Below, piece after piece: positions 1-9,494 of a stretch of 21,360 nt of DNA. A program made the position numbers and the translations under genes. A model generated the notes under the pieces. That model did no database searches. It saw only the letters and a program-made list of their open reading frames with translations, and was not told where the DNA came from. Source of the stretch: Proteromonas lacertae (Eukaryota > Sar > Bigyra > Opalinata > Proteromonadidae); assembly GCA_002245135.1 (NCBI GenBank), contig NGBS01001303.1, forward strand, positions 1-21,360, given 5' to 3'. Numbering within the stretch: the stretch's first letter is position 1; each line of letters opens with the position of its first letter.

Positions 1-163
1 GTAATGAAGAAAGCAGTTCTTCTTCCTGGCATGGACAAGAACGTCTACGACGGAACCTTCCTATCCAAGTCCGATATTGCTCCGCAACATCGTCCTTGGT
101 AAGGAAGCTTCCTCTGAGACGTTCTTACCCATACTCCGAAAGAGATCACTGCTTCTTCATTAC
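1..163. repeat. GC-rich imperfect hairpin (inverted repeat A)
   Basis: The first 17 bases (GTAATGAAGAAAGCAGT) are the reverse complement, with one base inserted, of 148-163. Inside, AAGAACGTCT at 37-46 pairs with 117-126, GGAACCTTCC at 52-61 with GGAAGCTTCC at 103-112, and CCAAG at 65-69 with CTTGG further in. The whole stretch can fold into one long interrupted stem. Base composition is visibly GC-richer than anything else in the window. No open frame of note is present. It could be the subterminal region of a transposon that continues to the left, or part of a local palindromic array. The left edge may be cut by the window. Confidence 0.7.
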
Positions 164-192
164 CATCACCTCGTGGTAACCAACACTTCTAG

Positions 193-328
193 ATAGCTTC
201 CAGGAGTACCCGTAGGAGATCGTCTCATAGATAGGTATAGGTAGCGTATAGAAATAGCTTACAGGAGTTTCCGTAGGGAAGTAGACTCTGTTGAGAAGTA
301 GACCCTGTTAGGAGGAATCCGTAGGAAC
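193..328 (+). repeat. degenerate short direct repeats
   Basis: Two units of about 27 bp, at 193-219 and 254-280, share the pattern ATAGCTTNCAGGAGTNNCCGTAGG. A shorter, more diverged third unit lies at 307-328 (GGAGGAATCCGTAGG). AGTAGAC.CTGTT also occurs twice between 281 and 310. They sit between hairpins A and B in the same GC-rich block. Arrays of short subterminal repeats are known from CMC (CACTA-type) transposons, and a tnp2-type transposase relic lies just to the right, so a terminal region of such an element is a reasonable guess but not shown. Confidence 0.55.
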
Positions 329-332
329 CTTA

Positions 333-540
333 CGTAAATGGGACTATGGTACAATATGCCAGAGTTCTAACGAGTGTTCTAGGAGTCCGTCCCCTTCTAG
401 ATTCAGAGTTGACCTTTACGGGAGCTTCATCGATTGCATCGATGAAGCTCCGTAAAAGTCAACTCTGAATCTAGAAAGGGACGGACCCCTAGAAAACTCG
501 TTAGGACTCTGGCATAATGTGCCAGAGTCCCATTTATATA
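333..540. repeat. long near-perfect hairpin (inverted repeat B)
   Basis: Arms of about 100 bp, roughly 333-434 and 438-539, are reverse complements around a 3-base centre (TGC, 435-437). The inner 14 bp (421-434 against 438-451) are perfect. The outer ends GGGACT (from 340) and AGTCCC (to 531) also match, with scattered single differences between. GCCAGAGT occurs inside both arms. The arms are too similar and the loop too short to be chance. A palindrome of this size in AT-rich DNA suggests a foldback element or fused termini of a transposon. It ends about 190 bp before the end of the transposase relic on its right. Confidence 0.85.
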
Positions 541-726
541 CTATATAAATACCCAATGCCATCCAAAATTAATCTTCAGAAAGAATGAAACACAAATCAA
601 GCTTATTTTGAATAGGAAAACCCCCAAAACTATCTAATTATACTTCAAATATGAAATTAAAGGCTGCTGTATTCTTGGAAGTCGCTGATGAAGAAATAAT
701 ATTTGTCTTTATCCATTCTGTATATA

Positions 727-3674
727 TTATTGAATATAATTATATGATCTATATTTATATTTATATATTATATTTATTTCTCTTATTTTATATATTTTTA
801 TGTTTATTTCATCTACTTTAATCTGATGAATGGTTAATATATTATTATTTATCTCTCTTATAATACCAAATACCATTCTATTATCTTCATTTTTATAGCT
901 AACTATGAAGTATTGATGGATAGATTTGATGGTATAACATTGGAATATGTTTTGAATTGTATCTAAATTACTTGTAACTATTTTATATTTGTTTTTGTTA
1001 TTATCTTTATTGTAGGTTAGTACATATAACTGGTTAATATATGATAATGTGTTTAATATTGATTTATCTATGTGGTTATTGGAAAATGTAATCTTTCTAA
1101 CAGTTTTATACGATCGCTCAAAGATGGAGGGGTAAAATTGTAGTTGCATTCAAGTATTATTAAATTGTATAATAGTTTATTATATATATTATCTATAGAT
1201 TCTTCACAGTTCAGAGTTTAATAAACAATTAACACATTCAATAACATTAAAAATTGCGTTATACAGTGGTCTGGAAAATTTCATCAAAATTAATGGAAAT
1301 AGGTTGGTTAAATAGTAATTTTGTTGAATGATGGTGTAATTGTTTTTTTATTTTATAGGTCTATATACTTATATGTGGATGAAGAAGGTGAATAAATAAA
1401 TCCGAAATCGTTTATATTCACTACATTACTAGGTATTTCTGCATTCATTATATCAACCATGAAAGGAAACAAACTGTTTTTTAGTGTATGCAATGAATCA
1501 AAGGTAATCTGCTGAACATTAAAGAAAGGAAGATTATAGAATGGAGAAAGTTGATATCCTGATTGAATCAAAATTGTTTGTAACTGCTTGTTGTATAAGT
1601 AGTCCACTGTTGATCTTCAGTATATTTATATATATTATATATATCTTTATATTTATTTAAATCCATTCCTCGCATGGAGTGTTTAACTTTTATACCATTA
1701 ATATTTCTAGCAATTGCATTACAAGTTCTACAATAATTACCCGCTTTTATATAGTTATGAAGATGAAAGAACTCAATGCCACCTGGCATATCCGTTACGT
1801 ATGATATTGTATATACATTATATTTATTAGAATTTATTTTTATACCTTTATAGAATAATTCTTTCAATTCATTAACCACTTTCTTTGATAGATTATCGAT
1901 ATTATCATGTTTTTTAATTACACCAATGTTGTGGACTAATCTATTATTATTTTTCAAGGTCATTAACTTGAAAGATAATATGTTTACTGTGTTTGAAATT
2001 TTTGTGTGGATCTAGGTTATATAAATATTGGTAATTATTTGAAGATAGTATGTATTTATCAATATTACATTCTCTTATATTGTCTATATTCTTATCTAAT
2101 ATATTTGTTATACTAGTTTTTATAGAATTATAATCATCAATTGGTGGAGAATAGTTAATCAATTTATTGACATGTTTTCTTAATGACTTAAACGAATTTT
2201 TAATATGCATATTTTTAATAGATTGGATGGTATTTATTTTCTTCAGTAGATTAGAAGCTTTACTTTGAGATATTCCATTTTCCAAAAAGAATTCAAACAA
2301 ATAGATCATGAAATCGTATGCATCACCATTACTAACTGAATTATTATTTATATTACCTTCACATCTAGTTTGTGTGTTTATATCTTCATCACCATCATCT
2401 TCATCATCATCTTCATCTTCATCTTCACCGTCTTCACCATAAATATAATCAAATTCAGATTCAATAAAGTTAGTAGAGTTATCAACTTCAATATTATTAG
2501 TATTTATATTATTATTATTATTGATAATATTATTATTTTTATCGTTCTGCAATGAATATTCATCATTAATATCATCATCGTCATACTCTAATTCAACATT
2601 AGTATTGCTACTTATGTCAATAGTTTGGTCTTCATCTTCATCGCTACTATTAGTATTTATAATAGTGTGTTTTGCTTGTAAGAAATTTATTCTGTTGCAC
2701 TTTTTATAGTTATTAATGTTGATATTATCTATTGATATGTAGTTTTCATTGTGATTATAAAATATTATATATTTATTATTATTTGTATCAAAAGATTCTA
2801 ATGTTTTCTTTATCTTATTAAATTGTAGTATATCTTCAGTATTATTATTTACTTTTCTTTTATAATAGGTATAGGTACTTGACATAACTTTAGTAACTAG
2901 AACTTTATTACGATAGAAAGGAAAATCAATAAACAGGTAATTGTTAACAATTCTTAGCAATTTTCTGTCATTTATTTTTGGAGGAGAATTGTTAAATATA
3001 AAGGGGTTTACCCTTTGTAGGATAGTATAATTATTAGATTTATATTTAATAGGTTTTTATATTTGTAATTGTATTAGAGTTGATGGTATTAATTATTGTT
3101 ATTTTATCTATAGTTATTGGTTCATCAATAAGAAATAAATTAGGATAATATAGTATTTTCATATACTCATTAGTAATGATTTTATCATTAGTATTGATGA
3201 TTATATCATCTGATGTTATTAATTCTTGAAACAATTCTTTTATAACATATTTAACATTCAATTTAAAATTTTTACATTTCCTTTTAATTCTATTAAAAGT
3301 ATGAATTAAGTAATTAAAAGTATTGCTGTGATATAATGTAGATGATGTAAATACATTCACTAAAAATAAGAAGTCCTCATAATGTGTAGGTTTATCTATA
3401 TATTCCATAATGTGTATATTTAAATTAAAATATTCCTTTTGGATATAATATTTTATTACTGATGTGGATATTATTGAATTATTATATATAATAAATATGT
3501 TATATCTTAATAGAGTAATAATTAGGAATATATTAGAAGTAAAAAAATATATATCTATATTCAAATTGCTATAATTTTGAATAATATTATTAATACATTC
3601 TTCCTTTGAATAACTAACTACTGACTGATATCTTATACTATCAATTCTAAATCTTCTTGTTTTATTAAAACGCT
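727..3674 (-). pseudogene. tnp2-type (CMC/Plavaka-like) transposase, decayed
   Basis: I read one decayed transposase gene of a plain DNA transposon, transcribed leftward. The frames run 3046-3674 (no ATG at its upstream end; first internal ATG at 3411), 1947-2960 (first ATG at 2885), 1568-1963, 1353-1607 and 727-1149. Neighbouring frames overlap by a few bases near 1950 and 1590, and the 3046 and 1947 frames meet near 3050, as expected of frameshifts; 1150-1352 has stops in the frames I tried. Family signs in order: an acidic Asp/Glu-rich stretch, the helix FFLENGISQSKASNLLKKI, then VVNELKELFYKGI, then the first acidic site with its cysteine pair (VTDMPGG ... CRTC), then SPFYNLPFFNVQQITFDSLH, which matches the conserved LP.F......D..H block holding the second catalytic Asp. 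The C-terminal frame (727-1149) is compatible with the usual tail. The region before the acidic stretch is not recognised. Confidence 0.65.
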
Positions 3675-3770
3675 ATTCTTATTATACCTTAGTTTTTTCC
3701 TATGGCATGGTATAATAGAACAAATTTCTTCTATAAAGTTCATAAAAAGAGAAAAAAAAATCTATTTTGC

Positions 3771-3850
3771 AAATAAGAAAAGTATACTTGACTCAGATCT
3801 AGCATATTAAATCATTTGCTAGATCTGAGTTAAGTATACTTTTCCTATTT
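3771..3850. repeat. 34-bp-arm hairpin
   Basis: Arms 3771-3804 and 3817-3850 are reverse complements with two mismatches around a 12-base AT-rich loop. The arm core is AAAAGTATACTTGACTCAG followed by ATCTAGCA. It lies about 100 bp upstream of the transposase relic and could mark that element's other end, but no matching sequence to hairpins A or B is seen. Confidence 0.85.
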
Positions 3851-4341
3851 AAACGCAAGTCAAACATTTTTATCATTTCATAAACAATCTTATATATAAC
3901 TACAGTGTATTGTCTTTTTATGTTCTTATAATTAAGTATAAATTATATTAAATTCACTAGAAGATATACTAATGGTTATGCTATAGTCTTTAGTAGAATT
4001 AACTCAACTCAATAATTGATCTTTGAATTAGTGCTATTCATCATTTTAGCTATATCATGCGAAGTTTTAGCGTTTGGTTCCCTGATACATTCAACAGATA
4101 TTCATAGATGTTGGCATTATCCGGTATTGTAGGTCATAACAGGATTATTTGTGTGTAACATTCAGACTGTATAAACATCGTACTATATGTTAGTCTATAA
4201 GTATTCAGAATTTCTATTAACTCATTTACAGGATCTTCTCAACGAAAACCCTGATTCATAACAACACTATTATTTTAATGTAGGCAATATATACAATAGC
4301 TGATATTATGTTGCAACATCAACCACACTTTCAGCAAATAA
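3851..4341. other. no gene; possible decayed coding debris
   Basis: No open frame of useful length is present. Short plus-strand stretches read like protein (for example LLTHLQDLLNENPDS near 4215-4260) but are separated by stops. I see no repeat or RNA gene. It may be the decayed upstream part of the fragment that ends at 4560. Confidence 0.4.
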
Positions 4342-4560
4342 TATAAACAACAAAAATGGTGGTTATACTCAAAGAATAGCAATAAGAAAGATGTTATTAA
4401 CTCGTATATATATGAAACTATTATAATAGATTGCTCAATTACAAGTGATGAAGATAAAGAAGGTAATAGAATAATCAAAATATCTTATCCTGAGAGAAAT
4501 GAGATGGATATGTATATCAAATGTGATGGAAAGTATAAATATATATTAATATGTAATTAA
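4342..4560 (+). pseudogene. unrecognised coding fragment, C-terminal end
   Basis: This plus-strand frame is open for about 72 codons to a TAA at 4558, with no ATG near its beginning. The residues are mixed and protein-like (for example SDEDKEGNRIIKISYPERNE, then YIKCDGKYKYILICN at the end), unlike the Ile/Asn/Tyr strings produced by noncoding AT-rich DNA here. It could be the last exon or the decayed tail of a host gene. No family is recognised. The opposite-strand open frame over the same bases is regarded as a shadow. Confidence 0.3.
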
Positions 4561-4757
4561 AATAGAAAAAGTCAACAAAGTGAAGAATTGTTTATGATAT
4601 TATTTATATTCTAATAGATAATTGTTAATATCCAGTTAGAATATAAGATTAGTATAATTATAATTATTTATATATGTATATAGGATAAGGAAGTGATATA
4701 GATAAAATTTTATAAAGGTATATTTTTATAATTATATTTTTTTAGATTGATAAGAGT

Positions 4758-5394
4758 TGTTGTGCGCCGTTTGTCATAGTTGGCCGTTTGTCTATTAGAC
4801 ACTTTTAAAACAAACTATAAGTATATTCTTACTTGTCTAGATGAAAAATTGTTACTTTTATACTTACTTTGTTATATGACCTAACTCTGCAGAATACTGT
4901 CTTGTTAATATAAATAGTTTGAATATTTGTGCCGTTTGTTTTCTAGAAATTTTTATATCAAACTAAATACATATTTAGCTAATATAGACTAAAATACATT
5001 AGCTGAAATGTTTAGAATATAATAATTATTAAATCTTTCTATATTAAAAAAGAAATGTAAAAATAGGCTTGAGTGAGGCTTGATTGTATTCTTTCTAATT
5101 TCATTTTAAATGTCTTATGATCAACATTAAGTTGTTCTAATCATTTCAGCTAATGTATTTTAGTTTATATTAGCTAAATATGTATTTAGTTTGATTTAAA
5201 AATTTCTAGAAAACAAACGGCACAAATATTCAAACTATTTATATTAACAAGACAGTATTCTGCAGAGGTAGGTCATATAACAAAGTAAGTATAAAAGTAA
5301 CAATTTTTCATTAAGACAAGTAAGAATATACATTTAGTTTGGTTTATAAGTGTCTAATAAACAAATGGCCAACTATGACAAACTGCGCACAACA
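4758..5394. mobile_element. foldback / MITE-like element with ~260-bp inverted arms
   Basis: The arms, 4758-5017 and 5135-5394, are reverse complements at high identity with a few mismatches and small indels. The ends are TGTTGTGCGC and GCGCACAACA. AGAGT directly flanks both sides (4753-4757 and 5395-5399), as a 5-bp target duplication would; moving the boundary out by one base leaves only a 3-bp GAG duplication. The spacer of about 117 bp is AT-rich and has no coding frame. The motif GCCGTTTGT occurs three times in the left arm. It carries no protein, so it must have been moved by another element's transposase. I could not assign a superfamily. Confidence 0.8.
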
Positions 5395-5399
5395 AGAGT

Positions 5400-6394
5400 A
5401 ATAAAAGTATATTTTTATTATATTTATATAGATATAGTATAGCTGAAGTGAGGAGAAGGGAAAAGGAGAAGAAGAAAGAATTAATTTAATAATTTAAGTA
5501 TAATTGTATTTAATTATGTTATTATTATGTTATTATACATAATTATATCAATATACAGCTATAGCAGCTGAATATAAAACAATTCTTTGTATCTCCTTAA
5601 TTAGCAGGAGTTATCAAAAAGTAGTACAATATTGCTATTCACCTATGTGTCCATATGTGGATAAGCACATAATATCACAATTACATTGAATTACATTCCC
5701 AAATACGACCCTTTCTTTCTCAATTATTAATAGCTTAAAAGTTGCTCTTCAAATCATGTTTCTTTATTCTGAAATATTTTTTTCGATTGGTTTCCTTATT
5801 CGCTCACACCAGAGCAAAATATCGACTTTTGTGTGAGTTTCGATCTGATTTTTTCGCATTTTTGACACTTTTGCCTTATTTTTTGAACGCTGCAAAAGGA
5901 ATTATTTTATAAAATTTTAAATAATTATAAGTTTTATCATTATTTATCATAATATATAATTAGTTTTACAAAAGAAAGAAATTACCTAAATCAGGTAATT
6001 ATGAAACTAACTACATTACAGTAAAGTTAAACATATAATAAAAGGTTCAGCAAAATTTTAAAAATTCTTTAAAGTCAAAAAAAACACTTTAAAAATTCTT
6101 ATCGTGTGACTCAGATCTTGTTAGATTTCATTTTCATTTTATTGCAAAAGTAAGAAGAATGAAACGAAAATTAGATGAAATAATTAGTATATGTAAAGAT
6201 ATATAACATATTATTGATGTAGAAATCGTAGAAGTGTTGTTGATTGTGAAAATGAAAGTGAGAAAGAATGTGTATGTAAGTATAAGTTATTCTTGTGTAG
6301 CCCAGCATATTCTTTTATCAGCTTAATTTTGTTGAAAAAATATTGAAAAGTCACATGTATAGCTTCATGTTGGTTATTATTAGTGTGAGAATGA
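5400..6394. other. long noncoding stretch upstream of AP-2 mu
   Basis: Nearly 1 kb without a convincing gene. A purine-only tract lies near 5450-5482, and several T- and A-rich runs follow. The first exon of the AP-2 mu gene, expected to encode about 15-20 residues, should lie somewhere here, but I found no stretch matching the family's usual N-terminus. A GTAAGT-like donor at about 6275 is the only splice site that stands out. An open minus-strand frame at 6211-6402 is His/Leu-rich and looks like a shadow. Confidence 0.5.
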
Positions 6395-7701
6395 GTTCTC
6401 ATAATTTTGTTTCAAAAATACATCATAATTATAAGAAGTGATGTAACAAGAGCTGCTGCCACAGCATTCAGAACAACAGTGATTGCTTCAAAAGACACTG
6501 GCACGAAGCCTCCAATCACAACAATCAACAATACGACATTTATGTACATTCGTTTAGGTTCATTGTTCTTTGTTGCTATCACACGTAAGAATGTAAATGC
6601 AAGTATGGTATTCCACTTTTTATTTCATTTGGTTGATATTTTATCTGCTTATTTTGGTAAAAACTTCACAGAAGATGACATTCGTTCACAGTTCACATTA
6701 GTTTACGAAATATTTGATGAAATATTAGATTACGGCTATCCACAAGCTAGTGGTATTGATATGTTAAAGATGCTGATAAATCTTGGTAATGTGCAAAGTA
6801 CAGAAGCACAACTAGAAGCATCATTAACTGAACAAATTACTGGTTCTATTGATTGGAGAAAAGAATGTATTTACCATCGTAAGAATGAAGTGTTTATTGA
6901 TGTATTGGAATCAGTTGATTTACTTATTGTATTAAATTATTTATATATTTGAATTAATAGAGTGCACAAGGAAATATATTACGTCAAGAGGTGAATGGTA
7001 AAGTGATGATGAAGTCGTTCTTATCAGGTATGCCTGAATGTAAATTTGGATTGAACGATAAACTTCTAATGGAAGGTGATGGTAAGAAATCAAAAGGAAA
7101 GAAGATGGTTAAAGGTGTAGAAATTGATGATTGTACTTTCCACAAGTGTGTTAAATTATCAACCTTTGATACTGATAGAACAATTACATTTATTCCACCT
7201 GATGGTGAATTTGAACTTATGAAATATCGTGTAACAGAGAATGTAAATGTTCCAATAAAAATACAACCAGTTTATGATGAATCAAGTAAGAGATCAATGA
7301 TTATTAATATTAAAGCAACAGCTGATTTTGATCCAAAATTATTTGCTCAAAATGTTGCAATTCATATTCCTGTTCCTCCAACTACAGCTGTTTGTACTCC
7401 AAAGACAATAGGTGGTCAAGCCAAATATGAGCCAGCTGAAAAAGCATGTGTATGGAGATTACGTAAATTCCCAGGTGGTACTGAATATACACTAACAATA
7501 GAAGTTCAATTAGTTAGTTCAGCAGTAGATAGACCTTGGACATCAAGAGCTCCAATTAGTTTAGAATTCCAAGCGCCTATGTTCACTTCATCTGGTTTAT
7601 ATGTCAGATTCCTGAAAGTATATGAAAAGTCTTCATATCAAACTACTAAATGGGTTCGATATTTAACAAGAGCTGGTGAATATCAAATGCGTATTGTATA
7701 A
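6395..7701 (+). CDS. AP-2 complex subunit mu (clathrin adaptor medium chain)
   Basis: Medium chain of the AP-2 adaptor, which binds YxxPhi sorting signals and PI(4,5)P2 at the plasma membrane during clathrin-mediated endocytosis. The longin-like N-terminal domain runs from about 6425 (RSDVTRAAATAFR) through KNVNASMVFHFLFHLVDI and DEILDYGYPQ to LESVDLLI. The mu-homology domain follows from 6961: FLSGMPECKFGLNDK, FHKCVKLSTFDTDRTITF, IPPDGEFELMKYR, and the C-terminal KWVRYLTRAGEYQMRIV. The wording FELMKYR and SGMPECKFG fits AP-2 better than AP-1. Exons 6395-6928 and 6961-7701 join in phase 0 across a 32-nt intron. Together they give about 420 residues, close to the family's roughly 435. The first 15-20 residues are not found: the frame is open from 6395 but has no ATG and its first dozen residues do not match the family, so an acceptor probably lies between 6395 and 6425. 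I see no damage in the body of the gene. Confidence 0.93.
6929..6960 (+). other. 32-nt spliceosomal intron in AP-2 mu
   Basis: The sequence begins GTATTAAATT and ends GAATTAATAG. Removing it joins LESVDLLI to SAQGNILRQEVNGK, exactly the continuation expected of AP-2 mu. Left in, it would stop translation within the intron. It lies between codons (phase 0). Confidence 0.9.
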
Positions 7702-7929
7702 AAAAATGAATTAGTTTTTATTTTATGAATTATTTGACTTGTTTCTGTTATTTTTATATTTTTATTTCAACTGTTTGACAGTAAAAAATATTGTTAAAAA
7801 TGAAAGTCTTACTAGAATAGAAAAAAGATGTTTTGATATGATCTTTCAAAATTTTGTGAACACCATATTTAATGACTACAGAATCTAAAATCAAAAACTG
7901 TTGTGAATATAGTTTTTAAAAATATAGCC
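7702..7929. other. junction between AP-2 mu and the virus-like element
   Basis: AT-rich stretch holding the 3' end of AP-2 mu and the promoter of the peptidase gene. If the peptidase belongs to the Polinton-like element, the element's left end lies here, but I could not pick out a terminal inverted repeat because the partner end is not in the window. Confidence 0.4.
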
Positions 7930-9318
7930 ATGAAGCCTGTTTATAATCAGAAAAACAATAATATCTGTACACTATGTGCCACATTAAATAGTTTAAAGTG
8001 TGAAGATAAAGACCCCCTTAATCAGAAACGTTTATTTTGGTTGAGTGAAGCCTTTTATGAAAGTGTGAATGTAAGAAGTGAAGAATTTCCTAATGCTACT
8101 GGCAGTTATTATGGAAGAGAATTTGGTAGTGGTCATTTAAGAAGCACTTTTAGTGGATATAGTAATCGTGACGTAATGAATCTGTTAAGATTGCCATCCA
8201 TTCCATGTGTCATACCTCCAGGTGAGGATGAAAGATATTTAGAAGGTGAACAGTATGATGAAGTCAAAAGCTTACCTCATAGCACGTTCTTCAAATATGA
8301 AATGGATGAATATATTTTTGATACTATTTACAGCTTCAGTATGGGGAAAAAAATTGATAAAGAAATTTTAGATGAGTTATTAGATTTGCAAGATGAACAA
8401 GGTGTAGTAGTGATTGTAGATGTATCGGAATCCTATTATGGACGTAAATGCGAAGCAATTAAGTTCAAATATAAAGGAGAAGATTGTATTTGCGATGAAG
8501 AAATAGATTATCAAAGTGATGCTACGCATGGTAATAATCATGCTTTATGTGTTATTAAAAAACTCAAATCTGATGCTTATTACATATGTGAAAATTCTAT
8601 GGATATAAGAGGTCGATTTACAAAAGTAAGAATTGAATCAATGAAATCCTTAGCATTATATTGTGTATCCCGTGGAAGAAAATCAACTATACCTAGAATG
8701 TTGTACGCATTAATACCTAAAGGAGCCGATGAATTTGTAGAATATTGTATAGACAATATTAATGAAATAAAAATCAAATTCAGGTTCAATACTAGTGATT
8801 ATAAAGGATATTATATAGATGCAATTGGTTTATATTCGATAGAAAATTTTAATTATGTAAGTATAACCATAGATAATATTGAAAATAAGGCAAAAGATGA
8901 ATTTAACAATAATTTTGTAGGAAAAGATGTAGGTTTTATGGAATATAAACAAATAAGTGTTATTAATGGCTATGAAATTACTAATGATTGTTTGTGGATC
9001 GATGCATATTACAGATGTGAAAATTTACTTTCATTACCAAAATCAATCAAAATACCAGTTCAAAATACAACATCCACATCATCTAGAATTGAAATGTATA
9101 AATCTGGTGATAGTGTTTATAAGAATAAATATGATAATCAAGTATGCTGTGATTTGTTTTTATTACCAAAGAAAGATTATATAGAAGAATATAAGCAATA
9201 TCTTAAAACTATTCAAGATATATATAATCATTACAATGGTCAATTTACTGATATACATTTAATAATTAAAGGTATAGAAGGAAATAATGGAGTAAAATTA
9301 TATACAATATATGTATAA
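7930..9318 (+). CDS. papain-like (C1-type) cysteine peptidase
   Basis: A 462-residue protein from the first ATG of the frame at 7930; an upstream GTG at 7903 is not needed. Near the N-terminus PVYNQKNNNICTLCATL matches the papain-family pattern in which the oxyanion-hole Gln stands six residues before the catalytic Cys (here Q7 and C13). The His block HGNNHALCVI (H204) and, 18 residues on, ENSMDIRG (N222) give the Cys-His-Asn order of clan CA. The second half (about 230-462) is an unrecognised domain. Polintons normally carry an adenain-type (C5) maturation protease, in which His precedes Cys, so this is a different fold order. It is assigned to the element because its 3' end is shared with another element gene (repeat at 9306); a host peptidase next to the insertion is the alternative. 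The frame looks whole. Confidence 0.7.
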   Translation: MKPVYNQKNNNICTLCATLNSLKCEDKDPLNQKRLFWLSEAFYESVNVRSEEFPNATGSYYGREFGSGHLRSTFSGYSNRDVMNLLRLPSIPCVIPPGEDERYLEGEQYDEVKSLPHSTFFKYEMDEYIFDTIYSFSMGKKIDKEILDELLDLQDEQGVVVIVDVSESYYGRKCEAIKFKYKGEDCICDEEIDYQSDATHGNNHALCVIKKLKSDAYYICENSMDIRGRFTKVRIESMKSLALYCVSRGRKSTIPRMLYALIPKGADEFVEYCIDNINEIKIKFRFNTSDYKGYYIDAIGLYSIENFNYVSITIDNIENKAKDEFNNNFVGKDVGFMEYKQISVINGYEITNDCLWIDAYYRCENLLSLPKSIKIPVQNTTSTSSRIEMYKSGDSVYKNKYDNQVCCDLFLLPKKDYIEEYKQYLKTIQDIYNHYNGQFTDIHLIIKGIEGNNGVKLYTIYV

Positions 9319-9494
9319 CCGTAAGAATATCACTGTATATGGGTAAACCGTACCAGACTATTCTTAGGTGCCTTCTACAGGTAAGAATAAGCGATTTGAG
9401 TGTGAATTAGTTTTTGGTACGGGTTATACTGGAGCAAGTGGTGAATTTAAAATTCTTTATATATTTTAGTGTGTGAATAAATTTATGGGTCAAA
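9306..9494 (+). repeat. 3'-end repeat, copy 1 (candidate structured RNA)
   Basis: Aligns without a gap to 15786-15974, with about 14 differences in 189 positions. It begins inside the last codons of the peptidase gene, so the final Ile-Tyr-Val-stop is encoded by the repeat, and continues as 3' UTR. ATTCTTA (9359-9365) can pair with TAAGAAT downstream (9382-9388) or with TAAGAAT upstream (9322-9328). CCGTACC (9348-9354) pairs with GGTACGG (9416-9422), enclosing the hairpin. CTGTA (9333-9337) is complementary to TACAG (9376-9380), which would make a pseudoknot. The combination suggests a folded RNA acting on 3'-end formation, stability or translation, but no known RNA class is recognised. Confidence 0.75.

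Noticed and set aside
2370-2709. Plus-strand open frames over the transposase relic
   Set aside because: They are Ile/Phe/Ser strings lying antisense to the Asp/Glu- and Asn-rich codons of the transposase, so they are shadows.
4275-4478. Minus-strand open frame of 67 codons
   Set aside because: It is antisense to a more protein-like plus-strand fragment (4342-4560) and is Leu/Ile/Ser-rich as expected of a shadow.
6211-6402. Minus-strand open frame just upstream of AP-2 mu
   Set aside because: Low-complexity His/Ser/Leu composition, no homology, and it lies where the host promoter or first intron should be.
8580-9184. Extra frames inside the peptidase gene (8580-8789 minus and 8957-9184 plus)
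   Set aside because: Fully contained in the long peptidase frame and without protein-like features.
9306-9494. Hammerhead ribozyme in the 3'-end repeat
   Set aside because: Neither the CTGATGA core nor a GAAA partner is present in the repeat.
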